Below are positions 53,447 to 60,949 of a stretch of 64,000 nucleotides of DNA, one piece after another. Location: contig NZ_JAFFSX010000002.1 of NCBI RefSeq assembly GCF_017948485.1, forward strand, positions 729,191-793,190, given 5' to 3'. Positions within the stretch are counted from its first letter, which is position 1, and every line of letters starts with the position of its first letter. The notes under the pieces are model-generated. The model searched no databases, was not told the origin of the DNA, and saw nothing but the letters and a program-made list of their open reading frames with translations. Made by a program: the position numbers and the translations under genes. Source of the DNA: Streptomyces sp. GESEQ-35 (GTDB lineage: Bacteria > Actinomycetota > Actinomycetes > Streptomycetales > Streptomycetaceae).

Positions 53447-54676
53447 ATGCGCTTCCGCCACCCCGACGGCTCCACCGTCCACCTCGCCTACTGCACCAAC
53501 GTCCACCCCGCCGAAACCCTCGACGGCGTCCTCGCGCAACTCCGCGACCACTGCGAACCCGTGCGCCGCCGCCTCGGCCGCGACCGCCTCGGCATCGGCC
53601 TCTGGCTCGCCAAGGACGCAGCGCACGCCCTCGTCACCGACCCGTCCGCGCTGCGCGGCCTGCGCACCGAACTCGACCGCCGCGGCCTCGAAGTCGTCAC
53701 CCTCAACGGCTTCCCCTATGAAGGATTCGGCGCCGAAGAGGTCAAGTACCGCGTCTACAAACCGGACTGGACCGACCCCGAACGCCTCGACCACACCACC
53801 GCCCTGGCCCGCGTCCTCGCCGCGCTGCTCCCCGACGACGTCACCGAGGGCACCATCTCCACCCTCCCGCTCGCCTGGCGCACGGACCTGCACGCGAAAG
53901 GGAACGAGAGCTCCATCGAGCAGCGCAGCGCGACGGCCCGCACCGCTCTGCTCACGCTCGCCGAACGACTCGACGCGCTCGACGAGTTGACCGGCCGCTC
54001 CATCCGCATCGGCCTGGAGCCGGAACCCGGCTGCATCGTCGAGACCACCGCCGACGCCCTCGCCCCGCTGACCGCGATCGCCCACGAACGCATCGGCATC
54101 TGCGTCGACACCTGCCACCTCGCCACCTCCTTCGAAGACCCGCACACCGCCCTGGACGCGCTCACCGAGGCCGGCGTCCCCGTCGTCAAGTCCCAGCTCT
54201 CCGCCGCCCTGCACGCCGAACACCCCCATCTCCCCGAAGTCCGTGAGGCGCTCGCCGCCTTCGACGAACCCCGCTTCCTGCACCAGACCCGCACCTCCCC
54301 CACTCTCAACTCCGTTCGAGCGGGAGGGACCCCCACCGCCGCCGGCCTGCACGGCACCGACGACCTCGGCGAGGCCCTCAAGGGCGACACCCTCCCCGAC
54401 GCCGCCCCCTGGCGAGCCCACTTCCACGTCCCCCTGCACGCGGCCCCCGCCGCACCCCTCACCTCCACGCTCCCCGTGCTCAAGTCCGCGCTCACCAGCC
54501 TGGTCGGCGGCCCGCACCCGCTCACCAGCCACCTCGAGGTCGAGACGTACACCTGGCAGGCCCTCCCACCCGAACTGCGGCCCCGCGGCCGGGGTCAGCT
54601 CGCCGACGGCATCGCCGCCGAACTCACCCTCGCCCGCGACCTGTTGACGGACCTCGGCCTGAAGGAACTGCCATGA
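53447..54676 (+). CDS. eboE: EboE-like TIM-barrel protein with short palindromic insertion
   Basis: 409-aa xylose-isomerase-like protein of the EboE group. The start MRFRHPDGSTVHLAYCTNVHP is typical, and metal-ligand regions are IGLEPEPGCIVE, IGICVDTCHLA, and HLEVETYTW near the end. After FLHQTRT a 14-residue segment (SPTLNSVRAGGTPT) interrupts the expected TAAGLHGTDDL sequence. It corresponds exactly to a palindromic repeat (54293-54336) and keeps the frame. The protein may still work if the insert loops out. Its stop overlaps the EboF ATG by 4 bp. Confidence 0.83.
   Translation: MRFRHPDGSTVHLAYCTNVHPAETLDGVLAQLRDHCEPVRRRLGRDRLGIGLWLAKDAAHALVTDPSALRGLRTELDRRGLEVVTLNGFPYEGFGAEEVKYRVYKPDWTDPERLDHTTALARVLAALLPDDVTEGTISTLPLAWRTDLHAKGNESSIEQRSATARTALLTLAERLDALDELTGRSIRIGLEPEPGCIVETTADALAPLTAIAHERIGICVDTCHLATSFEDPHTALDALTEAGVPVVKSQLSAALHAEHPHLPEVREALAAFDEPRFLHQTRTSPTLNSVRAGGTPTAAGLHGTDDLGEALKGDTLPDAAPWRAHFHVPLHAAPAAPLTSTLPVLKSALTSLVGGPHPLTSHLEVETYTWQALPPELRPRGRGQLADGIAAELTLARDLLTDLGLKELP
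54293..54336. repeat. Short palindromic repeat (copy in eboE)
   Basis: On the minus strand it reads GTGGGGGTCCCTCCCGCTCG and ends GAGAGTGGGGGAGGT, the same family as the repeat in the LysR gene at 31967-32008. It adds 14 codons in frame to eboE. Confidence 0.8.
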
Positions 54677-56061
54677 CCCGATCCGAAGGGGCCACTCCTC
54701 TCCTCGTCCTCGACGTCGTCGGACTCACCCCCCGCCTGCTCGACCACATGCCCCACCTCAAGACGCTCGCCCAGGCCGGCTCCCGCGCATCGCTCGGCAC
54801 CGTCCTGCCCGCCGTCACCTGCGCCGCCCAGTCCACCTTCCTCACCGGCACCCACCCGTCGGAGCACGGCATCGTCGGCAACGGCTGGTACTTCCGCGAA
54901 CTCGGCGATGTCCTGCTCTGGCGGCAGCACAACGGCCTGGTCGCCGGGGACAAACTCTGGGACGCCGCCCGCCGCGCGCACCCCGGCTACACGGTCGCCA
55001 ACATCTGCTGGTGGTACGCCATGGGCGCCGACACCGACATCACCGTCACCCCCCGTCCGATCTACTACGCCGACGGCCGCAAGGAACCCGACTGCTACAC
55101 CCGCCCCGTCGCCCTGCACGACGAACTCACCGCCGAACTCGGCACCTTCCCCCTCTTCCACTTCTGGGGACCCGGCGCGGACCTGGTCTCCAGCCGCTGG
55201 ATCATCGACGCCACCCGCCACATCATGCGCACCCGGCACCCCGACCTGACGCTCTGCTACCTCCCCCACCTCGACTACGACCTACAGCGCTTCGGCCCCG
55301 ACGACCCACGCTCGCTCAAGGCGGCCACCGACCTGGACGCGGCCCTGGCCCCACTCCTGGCCGACGCCCGCGCAGAAGGCCGTACCGTCGTCGCGCTCTC
55401 CGAATACGGCATCACCCGCGCGGATCGCCCCGTCGACATCAACCGCGCTCTGCGCCGCGCCGGTCTGCTGGAAGTTCACACGCAGGACGGCATGGAGTAC
55501 CTCGACCCGATGGCATCACGCGCCTTCGCGGTGGCCGACCATCAGATCGCCCACATCTATGTGCGCCGCCCCGAGGACCTCGACGCGACCCGGGCAGCGC
55601 TCGACGGCCTACCCGGCATCGAGCAACTCCTCGACGACGAGGGCAAGAAGACCCACCACCTCGACCATCCGCGCTCCGGCGAGCTCGTCGCCGTGGCGGA
55701 GCCGGACGCCTGGTTCACGTACTACTACTGGCTCGACGACGAACGCGCGCCCGACTTCGCGCGACTCGTCGAGATCCATCGCAAACCCGGCTACGACCCG
55801 GTCGAACTCTTCATGGATCCCCTCGACCCCTACGTCAAGGTCAAGGCGGCCACGGCATTGGCGCGCAAGAAACTCGGCATGCGCTACCGGATGGCGGTCG
55901 TGCCCCTCGACCCGTCACCTATTCGCGGCAGCCACGGCCGCCTTCCCACGAGCGACGACGACGGTCCGCTCATCATCTGCTCCACCCCCCGCGCTGTCGG
56001 CGACCGCGTCGCGGCCACCGATGTGAAGTCACTGCTGCTCCAACTGGCCGGTCTTTCCTGA
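54673..56061 (+). CDS. eboF: EboF-like alkaline phosphatase superfamily protein
   Basis: 462-aa protein of the nucleotide pyrophosphatase/phosphodiesterase group. The Thr nucleophile T49 lies in LPAVTCAAQSTFLTGTHPSE, and further metal-ligand segments are LPHLDYDLQRFGPD, LSEYGITRAD and VADHQIAHIYV. It may remove a phosphate or nucleotide group from the pathway intermediate. No signal peptide is evident, so it appears cytoplasmic. It overlaps EboE by 4 bp and closes the tightly coupled part of the operon. Confidence 0.85.
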   Translation: MTRSEGATPLLVLDVVGLTPRLLDHMPHLKTLAQAGSRASLGTVLPAVTCAAQSTFLTGTHPSEHGIVGNGWYFRELGDVLLWRQHNGLVAGDKLWDAARRAHPGYTVANICWWYAMGADTDITVTPRPIYYADGRKEPDCYTRPVALHDELTAELGTFPLFHFWGPGADLVSSRWIIDATRHIMRTRHPDLTLCYLPHLDYDLQRFGPDDPRSLKAATDLDAALAPLLADARAEGRTVVALSEYGITRADRPVDINRALRRAGLLEVHTQDGMEYLDPMASRAFAVADHQIAHIYVRRPEDLDATRAALDGLPGIEQLLDDEGKKTHHLDHPRSGELVAVAEPDAWFTYYYWLDDERAPDFARLVEIHRKPGYDPVELFMDPLDPYVKVKAATALARKKLGMRYRMAVVPLDPSPIRGSHGRLPTSDDDGPLIICSTPRAVGDRVAATDVKSLLLQLAGLS

Positions 56062-56119
56062 CTGGTCACAAGTGAAGCACTCACCACTGACAACGCCCTC
56101 CCACCTCGAGGAGTTCCGC

Positions 56120-57181
56120 ATGAGCCGCACACCTCGCACGGTCAGAACGAGCAAGGCGAACGACCCCGAACTGGCCCACCGCCTCAGCAGACGAGGCATG
56201 CTCGGCGTGGCAGCCGGCGCCACCGCCGCCGCACTGCTCGGCGCCGCGTCCGCCCCCGCCGTGGCCGCCACCGACGCGGAAGCCGGCGCCGAGCGCCGCG
56301 GCCGTCCCGTCCTGCCCCCTGGCCGCCTCGGCATCCAGCTGTACAGCCTCCGCGACAAGGTCTCCACCCTCGGCTTCGCCGCCGTATTCGCCGAACTGGA
56401 GAAGTACGGCTACGACGAGGTCGAGTTCGCCGGCTACACCCAGGGCTCGGCGGGACCGATCACGCTCGCCCAGCTCAAGCGGCTGGCGAGGAACTACGGC
56501 CTGAACCCCATCGGCAGCCATGTCGGCTACTACTCCGACGACCCCAATGCCTACACGTTCGCCCAGAACCTCACCAAGGTCCTCGACGACGCCCAGGCCC
56601 TCGGCCTCAAGCACATCGGCACCGCATCCGGCCCGTTCCGCTACGGCTCGACCGTCGACGCCTGGAAGCGCGCCGCCGAGGAGTTCAACACCTACGGCGC
56701 CGCGGCGAAGAAGCGCGGCATGAAGTTCTACCAGCACAACCACTCCGAGGAGTTCTCCTTCGCCACCGACAACCCCAAGGTCCGCCTCTACGACGTGCTG
56801 CTCGCCGAGACCGACCCGGACCTCGTCTTCCTGGAGATGGACATCTTCTGGGCCTACTCGGGCCAGTTCCGCTTCTCCAAGCGCCCCGACGGCACACCCG
56901 CCCCCTTCGAACCCCTCGACTACGTGCTCAAGCAGCCCGACCGCTACCCGCTGTTCCATGTGAAGGACGGCGAGAGCGACCCGTCGAACCAGTACGGCTA
57001 CCGCATGACCGACGTCGGCGACGGCGACATCGACTACCAGCGGTTCATCTCCGCCGTCACCCGCCTGCGCGGCCACCGCCTGGCCCACCACTGGCAGGCC
57101 GAACACGACAACCCGACCGAGTCCTTCACGTTCGCCCGCCGTTCCAGCGCGCACCTGCACTCACTGCGCGAGAAGTGCTGA
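56120..57181 (+). CDS. Tat-exported sugar phosphate isomerase/epimerase
   Basis: 353-aa TIM-barrel protein with a twin-arginine signal (HRLSRRGMLGVAAGATAAAL, cleavage near AVAA). The mature domain has the family features LGIQLYSLRDK, HNHSEEFSF, FLEMDIFWAY, FHVKDGE and DVGDGDIDYQRFI. Tat export fits a metal-bound protein folded before transport. It begins 58 bp after EboF, with GAGGA before the ATG, and ends at a terminator. It could act on an extracellular keto-sugar together with the exported dehydrogenase and ThuA protein. Confidence 0.87.
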   Translation: MSRTPRTVRTSKANDPELAHRLSRRGMLGVAAGATAAALLGAASAPAVAATDAEAGAERRGRPVLPPGRLGIQLYSLRDKVSTLGFAAVFAELEKYGYDEVEFAGYTQGSAGPITLAQLKRLARNYGLNPIGSHVGYYSDDPNAYTFAQNLTKVLDDAQALGLKHIGTASGPFRYGSTVDAWKRAAEEFNTYGAAAKKRGMKFYQHNHSEEFSFATDNPKVRLYDVLLAETDPDLVFLEMDIFWAYSGQFRFSKRPDGTPAPFEPLDYVLKQPDRYPLFHVKDGESDPSNQYGYRMTDVGDGDIDYQRFISAVTRLRGHRLAHHWQAEHDNPTESFTFARRSSAHLHSLREKC

Positions 57182-57199
57182 CGGATACGACTGAGACGT

Positions 57200-57237
57200 G
57201 GCCCACCGGCGCAGGGGGCGCTCCCCGCCGGTGGGCC
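57200..57237. terminator. Terminator between the Tat-isomerase and fdhD copy 2
   Basis: GGCCCACCGGCG / CGCCGGTGGGCC, perfect 12-bp stem with a 14-nt loop between two convergent genes. Confidence 0.8.
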
Positions 57238-57262
57238 CCGCCGTCGTGTCGCGGGGGGCCGG

Positions 57263-58111
57263 TCAGCCCTGGGTGGCCGCGGCCCGTAGGGCGATGCGGT
57301 CCTGTCCCGCGTACACGTTCATGGAGGTCCCTCGCAGGAACCCGATCAGGGTGAGGCCGGTCTCGGTGGCCAGGTCGACTGCCAGGGAGGAGGGGGCGGA
57401 TACGGCCGCCAGGACCGGGATGCCGGCCATGACCGCCTTTTGCGCGAGTTCGAAGGAGGCTCGGCCGGAGACGAGCAGGATCGTGCGGGACAGGGGCAGG
57501 TTGCCGTGCTGGAGGGCGCGGCCGACGAGTTTGTCGACCGCGTTGTGGCGGCCGACGTCCTCGCGTATGTCGACCAGTTCTCCGTCCTCGGTGAACAGGG
57601 CGGCGGCGTGCAGGCCCCCGGTCCGGTCGAAGACCCGTTGTGCCGCGCGCAGCCGGTCGGGGAGGCGCGCGAGCAGTTCGGGGTCGACTCGGACCGGGGG
57701 AGTGTCGGCGATGGGCCAGCGGGCTGTCGTACGGACTGCGTCGAGGCTTGCTTTGCCGCACAGGCCGCAGGACGAGGTGGTGTAGACGTTGCGCTCAAGC
57801 GTGATGTCGGGGATGACAACCCCTGGAGCGGTCTTCACGTCGACCACGTTGTAGGTGTTCGAGCCGTCCACGGTGGCACCCGCGCAGTACACGATGTTCT
57901 GAAGCTCCGAAGCGGCAGCCAGCACTCCTTCGCTCACCAGGAATCCGGCGGCGAGCGCGAAGTCGTCGCCGGGTGTGCGCATGGTGATCGCGAGCGGTTT
58001 GCCGTTGAGTCTGATCTCCAGGGGTTCCTCGGCGACGAGTGTGTCCGGGCGGGTGGAGACCGCCCCGTCCCGGATCCGGATCACCTTGCGTCGTTCCGTG
58101 ACTCGTCCCAT
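57263..58111 (-). CDS. fdhD: FdhD, formate dehydrogenase accessory sulfurtransferase (copy 2)
   Basis: 282-aa near-duplicate of the protein at 32444-33292, with only scattered changes (e.g. AAASELQ for AEQSDLQ, and TETGLTLIGFLRGT for AEAGLTLVGFLRGS). The CGLCG motif is kept, and DNA identity is very high including silent sites. Here it sits next to a formate-dehydrogenase alpha fragment (8-bp gap), the natural context for fdhD. It is probably functional as the Mo-cofactor sulfuration factor. Confidence 0.93.
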   Translation of the reverse strand: MGRVTERRKVIRIRDGAVSTRPDTLVAEEPLEIRLNGKPLAITMRTPGDDFALAAGFLVSEGVLAAASELQNIVYCAGATVDGSNTYNVVDVKTAPGVVIPDITLERNVYTTSSCGLCGKASLDAVRTTARWPIADTPPVRVDPELLARLPDRLRAAQRVFDRTGGLHAAALFTEDGELVDIREDVGRHNAVDKLVGRALQHGNLPLSRTILLVSGRASFELAQKAVMAGIPVLAAVSAPSSLAVDLATETGLTLIGFLRGTSMNVYAGQDRIALRAAATQG

Positions 58112-58119
58112 GACCGGCC

Positions 58120-58932
58120 TCAGTTCCGTGCCGCCGCGACCGGCAGCTTCTCGATGCGGATCGCCGACGCCGTGAACTCCGCCGCCCCCGCGATCGGACA
58201 ACTGGCCCTGACCGTCTGCTGGTTGATGTCCGCGTCCGCCGGAAGGCGCAGGGCCATGAACGCCAGGCCCGGCCGCAGCGCCGGGTCCACCCAAACCGGT
58301 GCCACCAGTGAGCCGCGCCGGGTGGAGACCCGTACCTGCTCACCGACCACCACGCTGTAGTGCTCGGCGTCCTCCGAGCTCAGCTCGATGCACTCGCCGC
58401 GCCGCAGCGGCGCAGCGGAATCCCCCCTCTGGACACTGCTGTTGTACGAGTCGAGGCGGCGTCCCGTGGTGAGGCGGACCGGATACCGCTCGTCCGTCAG
58501 GTCGACGGGCGGGGCCTGCTGGACGAGCCGGAAGGGCGCGCGCTGAACCCCCGAGCCCTGCTGACCCGTGTGGCCGGTCAGCAGGGACAGGTTGATCAGG
58601 GACTGGAGATGGTCGGTGCCGTTGTCGAGCTCCGTGTCGCCCGGCAGCCGAATCAGCCGGGCCTGCTCGTCGCGGGTCCAGACGTGCGCCAGCCCCCGGA
58701 TCGCGGCAGCCGGTATGCCCGTCACCTTCTCCGCGAGCGACAAGGTCCAGGGTTCGACCAGCTGCCGGTACTCCTCGAAGCCGCTCGTCGCTCGTTCGAT
58801 GAAGGCATGGTCGGCGAGCCCCGCGTGGATGATCTCCCGGCCGATCGCGTGGGCCAGCGGGACGTCGGTACCGGGGTTCGGCCGGAGCCGGCCCGCCGTC
58901 CCTTGTCTGTGCTGCGGGACAAGTCCGCTCAT
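58120..58932 (-). pseudogene. Truncated formate dehydrogenase alpha (molybdopterin oxidoreductase)
   Basis: A 270-aa frame corresponds to the middle and C-terminal parts of a molybdopterin oxidoreductase. It includes PGTDVPLAHAIGREIIHAGL, the GTDHLQSLINLSLLTGHTGQ segment, and a C-terminal dinucleotide-binding barrel (VRLTTGRRLDSYN ... RGSLVAP). The N-terminal few hundred residues, with the FeS site and Mo-ligand Cys/Sec, are absent. The stretch after TGHTGQQGSGV jumps directly to the C-terminal domain, an apparent internal deletion. The ATG at 58932 overlaps the next gene's stop (ATGA), so it may be translated, but it cannot be an active dehydrogenase. Confidence 0.75.
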
Positions 58933-59900
58933 GCGGCGGTCCGCAGGGCGAGCAGATCCGAGATGGCGTACACGGTGCGCAGGGTGGGCACCTCGACGCC
59001 GGTGATCTCCGCCAACTCGACCACGGCGGCCAGGAGTACGTCGAGTTCGAGCGGCTTGCCGCGCTCCAGGTCCTGGAGCGTGGAGGTGCGGTGGTCTCCG
59101 ACGCGTTCCGCGCCCGCGAGCCGGCGTTCGATGGAGACGCCGACCTTGCAGCCCAGCGCCTCGGCGACGGCCAGCGTCTCGGCCATCATGGTCTCGATGA
59201 CTTTGCGGGTGCCGCCGTGCAGGCACATCTGCCGCATGGTGGCGCGGGACAGGGCGCTGATCGGGTTGAAGGAGATGTTGCCGAGCAGCTTGAGCCAGAT
59301 GTCGTTGCGCAGGTCGGGTTCGACCGGGCACTTCAGACCGCCGGCCTGCATGGCCTCGCTGAAGACCTGGCAGCGGGCCGAGATACTGCGGTCCGGTTCG
59401 CCGATGGAGAACCGGGTGCCCTCCAAGTGGCGGACGACGCCGGGACCTTCGAGTTCGGTGGCCGCGTAGACCACGCATCCGATGGCCCGTTCGGGCGCGA
59501 GCACCGCACTGACCGCGCCGTCCGGGTCCACACTCTCGATGCGGTGGCCGTCGTAGAGGCCGCCGTGCGCGTGGAAGTACCACCAGGGGATGCCGTTCTG
59601 GGCGGCGATCACCGCCGTGGTGTCGTGCAGCAGTGGCTCGATCAGCGGCCCGCACGCCGCGTACGAGTTCGCCTTGAGGCCGAGGAAGACGTAGTCGACC
59701 GGGCCGATCTCGGCCGGGTCGTCGGTGGTGTGGGCGCGGGCGGTGAAGTCACCGCGCGGGCTGAGGACCTGTACTCCGTGTTGCCTCATGGCCGCGAGAT
59801 GCGGTCCACGGGCGACGAGGTGCACGTCGGCGCCGGCGCGGTGGAGTGCGGCGCCGACGTAGGCGCCGATCGCTCCGGCGCCGAGGACTGCGACTTTCAC
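58929..59900 (-). CDS. Ketopantoate reductase-like (ApbA/PanE) oxidoreductase
   Basis: 323-aa NADPH-dependent 2-ketoacid reductase. It has GAGAIGAYVGAALHRAGADV at the N-terminus and the family Lys and Asn/Ser regions (RNDIWLKLLGNISFNPISAL). It may reduce a 2-keto acid other than ketopantoate, as in carboxylate catabolic loci. GTG start. It overlaps the molybdopterin-oxidoreductase fragment by 4 bp and is divergent from gntR copy 2, with a TTGTCTACAG motif in between. The length is normal. Confidence 0.85.
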   Translation of the reverse strand: MKVAVLGAGAIGAYVGAALHRAGADVHLVARGPHLAAMRQHGVQVLSPRGDFTARAHTTDDPAEIGPVDYVFLGLKANSYAACGPLIEPLLHDTTAVIAAQNGIPWWYFHAHGGLYDGHRIESVDPDGAVSAVLAPERAIGCVVYAATELEGPGVVRHLEGTRFSIGEPDRSISARCQVFSEAMQAGGLKCPVEPDLRNDIWLKLLGNISFNPISALSRATMRQMCLHGGTRKVIETMMAETLAVAEALGCKVGVSIERRLAGAERVGDHRTSTLQDLERGKPLELDVLLAAVVELAEITGVEVPTLRTVYAISDLLALRTAA

Positions 59901-59961
59901 TGGGTGGCGCTCCGTTCGGTCGAGGGATACCGAGGAACTGCCGAACTGTGTCGACGAAATA

Positions 59962-60124
59962 TTGTCTACAGGATGGAGTCGACGACAGCAAGAGTTGTGA
60001 CGCCACTCCGGCGGCCCGCCCATCGCTCCCGCCGCCGTGAGCTGTCGGTACGGCTCCGGGCGGCTCCGGGCGGCGAGGCCGACACCTGCGTCTGCGGGCA
60101 TTTGTGCGCCGTAGACTGTAGGCG
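59962..60124. promoter_or_regulatory. Divergent promoter region with TGTAGAC motifs
   Basis: TTGTCTACAG (59962-59971) and GTAGACTGTAGGCG (60111-60124) share the TGTAGAC core in opposite orientation, between the divergent ketopantoate reductase-like and gntR genes. The same GTAGACTGTAG unit precedes gntR copy 1 at 36061, suggesting GntR binding. Confidence 0.55.
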
Positions 60125-60184
60125 AAAGCCAATTCATATTTGGCTTCGTGCTGCAGCGCCGTCCGCTGCTCAGGAGGGACCGCG

Positions 60185-60862
60185 ATGTTGTCGACGACCG
60201 GACTGCCGCAGGGTGCGGTGCCCAAGCTCGAACGCCCCGGCCCGCTGCGCGACCGTGTCTACGAGGCGCTGCTCGAACTCATCACGACCCGTGCCCTCCA
60301 GCCGGGCCAGCACCTGGTGGAGAGCGAACTCGCCGGGCATCTGGGGGTGTCCCGCCAGCCGGTACGTGAGGCGCTCCAGCGTCTCAGTACCGAGGGCTGG
60401 GTCGATCTGCGGCCCGCCCAGGGCGCGTTCGTACACGAGCCCACCGAGGAGGAGGCCGACCAACTCCTCACCGTCCGTACACTGTTGGAGGCCGAGGCCG
60501 CCCGGCTCGCCGCCGCCAACGCGGGCAGCGCCGGCATCACCACGCTGGAGGAGCTGTGCGCGCAGGGCGAGAGCGCGGTCGACGCCGATGACGTGGACGG
60601 CGCGGTGGCGTTGAACGCCCGGCTCCACGCGAAGGTCATGGAGCTCGCGGGCAACACGGTCCTCGCCGAGCTGGCCGCGCAGGTCGACCGGCGCGTCCGC
60701 TGGTACTACACGCCGGTCGCCCGGCAGCGTGGGCACCAGTCCTGGGCCGAGCACCGTGAGCTGATCGCGGCGATCGCGGACCGCGACGAGCAGCGCGCCA
60801 CGCAGGTCATGCGCGCCCACACGGAACACACGCGGAAGATGTACCACGAGCGCGAGAAGTAG
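60185..60862 (+). CDS. GntR-family (FCD) transcriptional regulator (copy 2)
   Basis: 225-aa close duplicate of the regulator at 36139-36816. The winged HTH and FCD domain align along the whole length with scattered substitutions, mostly at the C-terminus, and share long identical DNA blocks. The ATG (MLSTTGLPQGAVPKLE) follows CAGGAGGG. It is divergent from the ketopantoate reductase-like gene and upstream of two OFA transporters on the opposite strand, so its ligand is probably oxalate, formate or a related acid. Confidence 0.9.
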   Translation: MLSTTGLPQGAVPKLERPGPLRDRVYEALLELITTRALQPGQHLVESELAGHLGVSRQPVREALQRLSTEGWVDLRPAQGAFVHEPTEEEADQLLTVRTLLEAEAARLAAANAGSAGITTLEELCAQGESAVDADDVDGAVALNARLHAKVMELAGNTVLAELAAQVDRRVRWYYTPVARQRGHQSWAEHRELIAAIADRDEQRATQVMRAHTEHTRKMYHEREK

Positions 60863-60883
60863 CCGGGCGGCCCTGACCAGCAG

Positions 60884-60933
60884 AGCAGGCGGCTCTCCCC
60901 TGCGGCGGATGCCGCAGGGGAGAGCCGCCTGCT
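60884..60933. terminator. Long bidirectional terminator between gntR copy 2 and OFA transporter
   Basis: A perfect 23-bp stem with a GGAT loop (60884-60906 and 60911-60933), starting AGCAGGCGGCTCTCCCC, between convergent stop codons. Confidence 0.92.
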
Positions 60934-60949
60934 GTCCGGACTTCCTCGC

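Noticed and set aside
48510..56061. Idea that the Ebo region is a classical antibiotic cluster
   Set aside because: No polyketide synthase, NRPS, terpene cyclase or resistance genes; the lone FabH-like gene is 13 kb away in another unit.
58933..59655. N-terminal extension of the molybdopterin oxidoreductase frame
   Set aside because: This stretch is another frame of the ketopantoate reductase-like gene and shows no FeS or Mo-binding motif.
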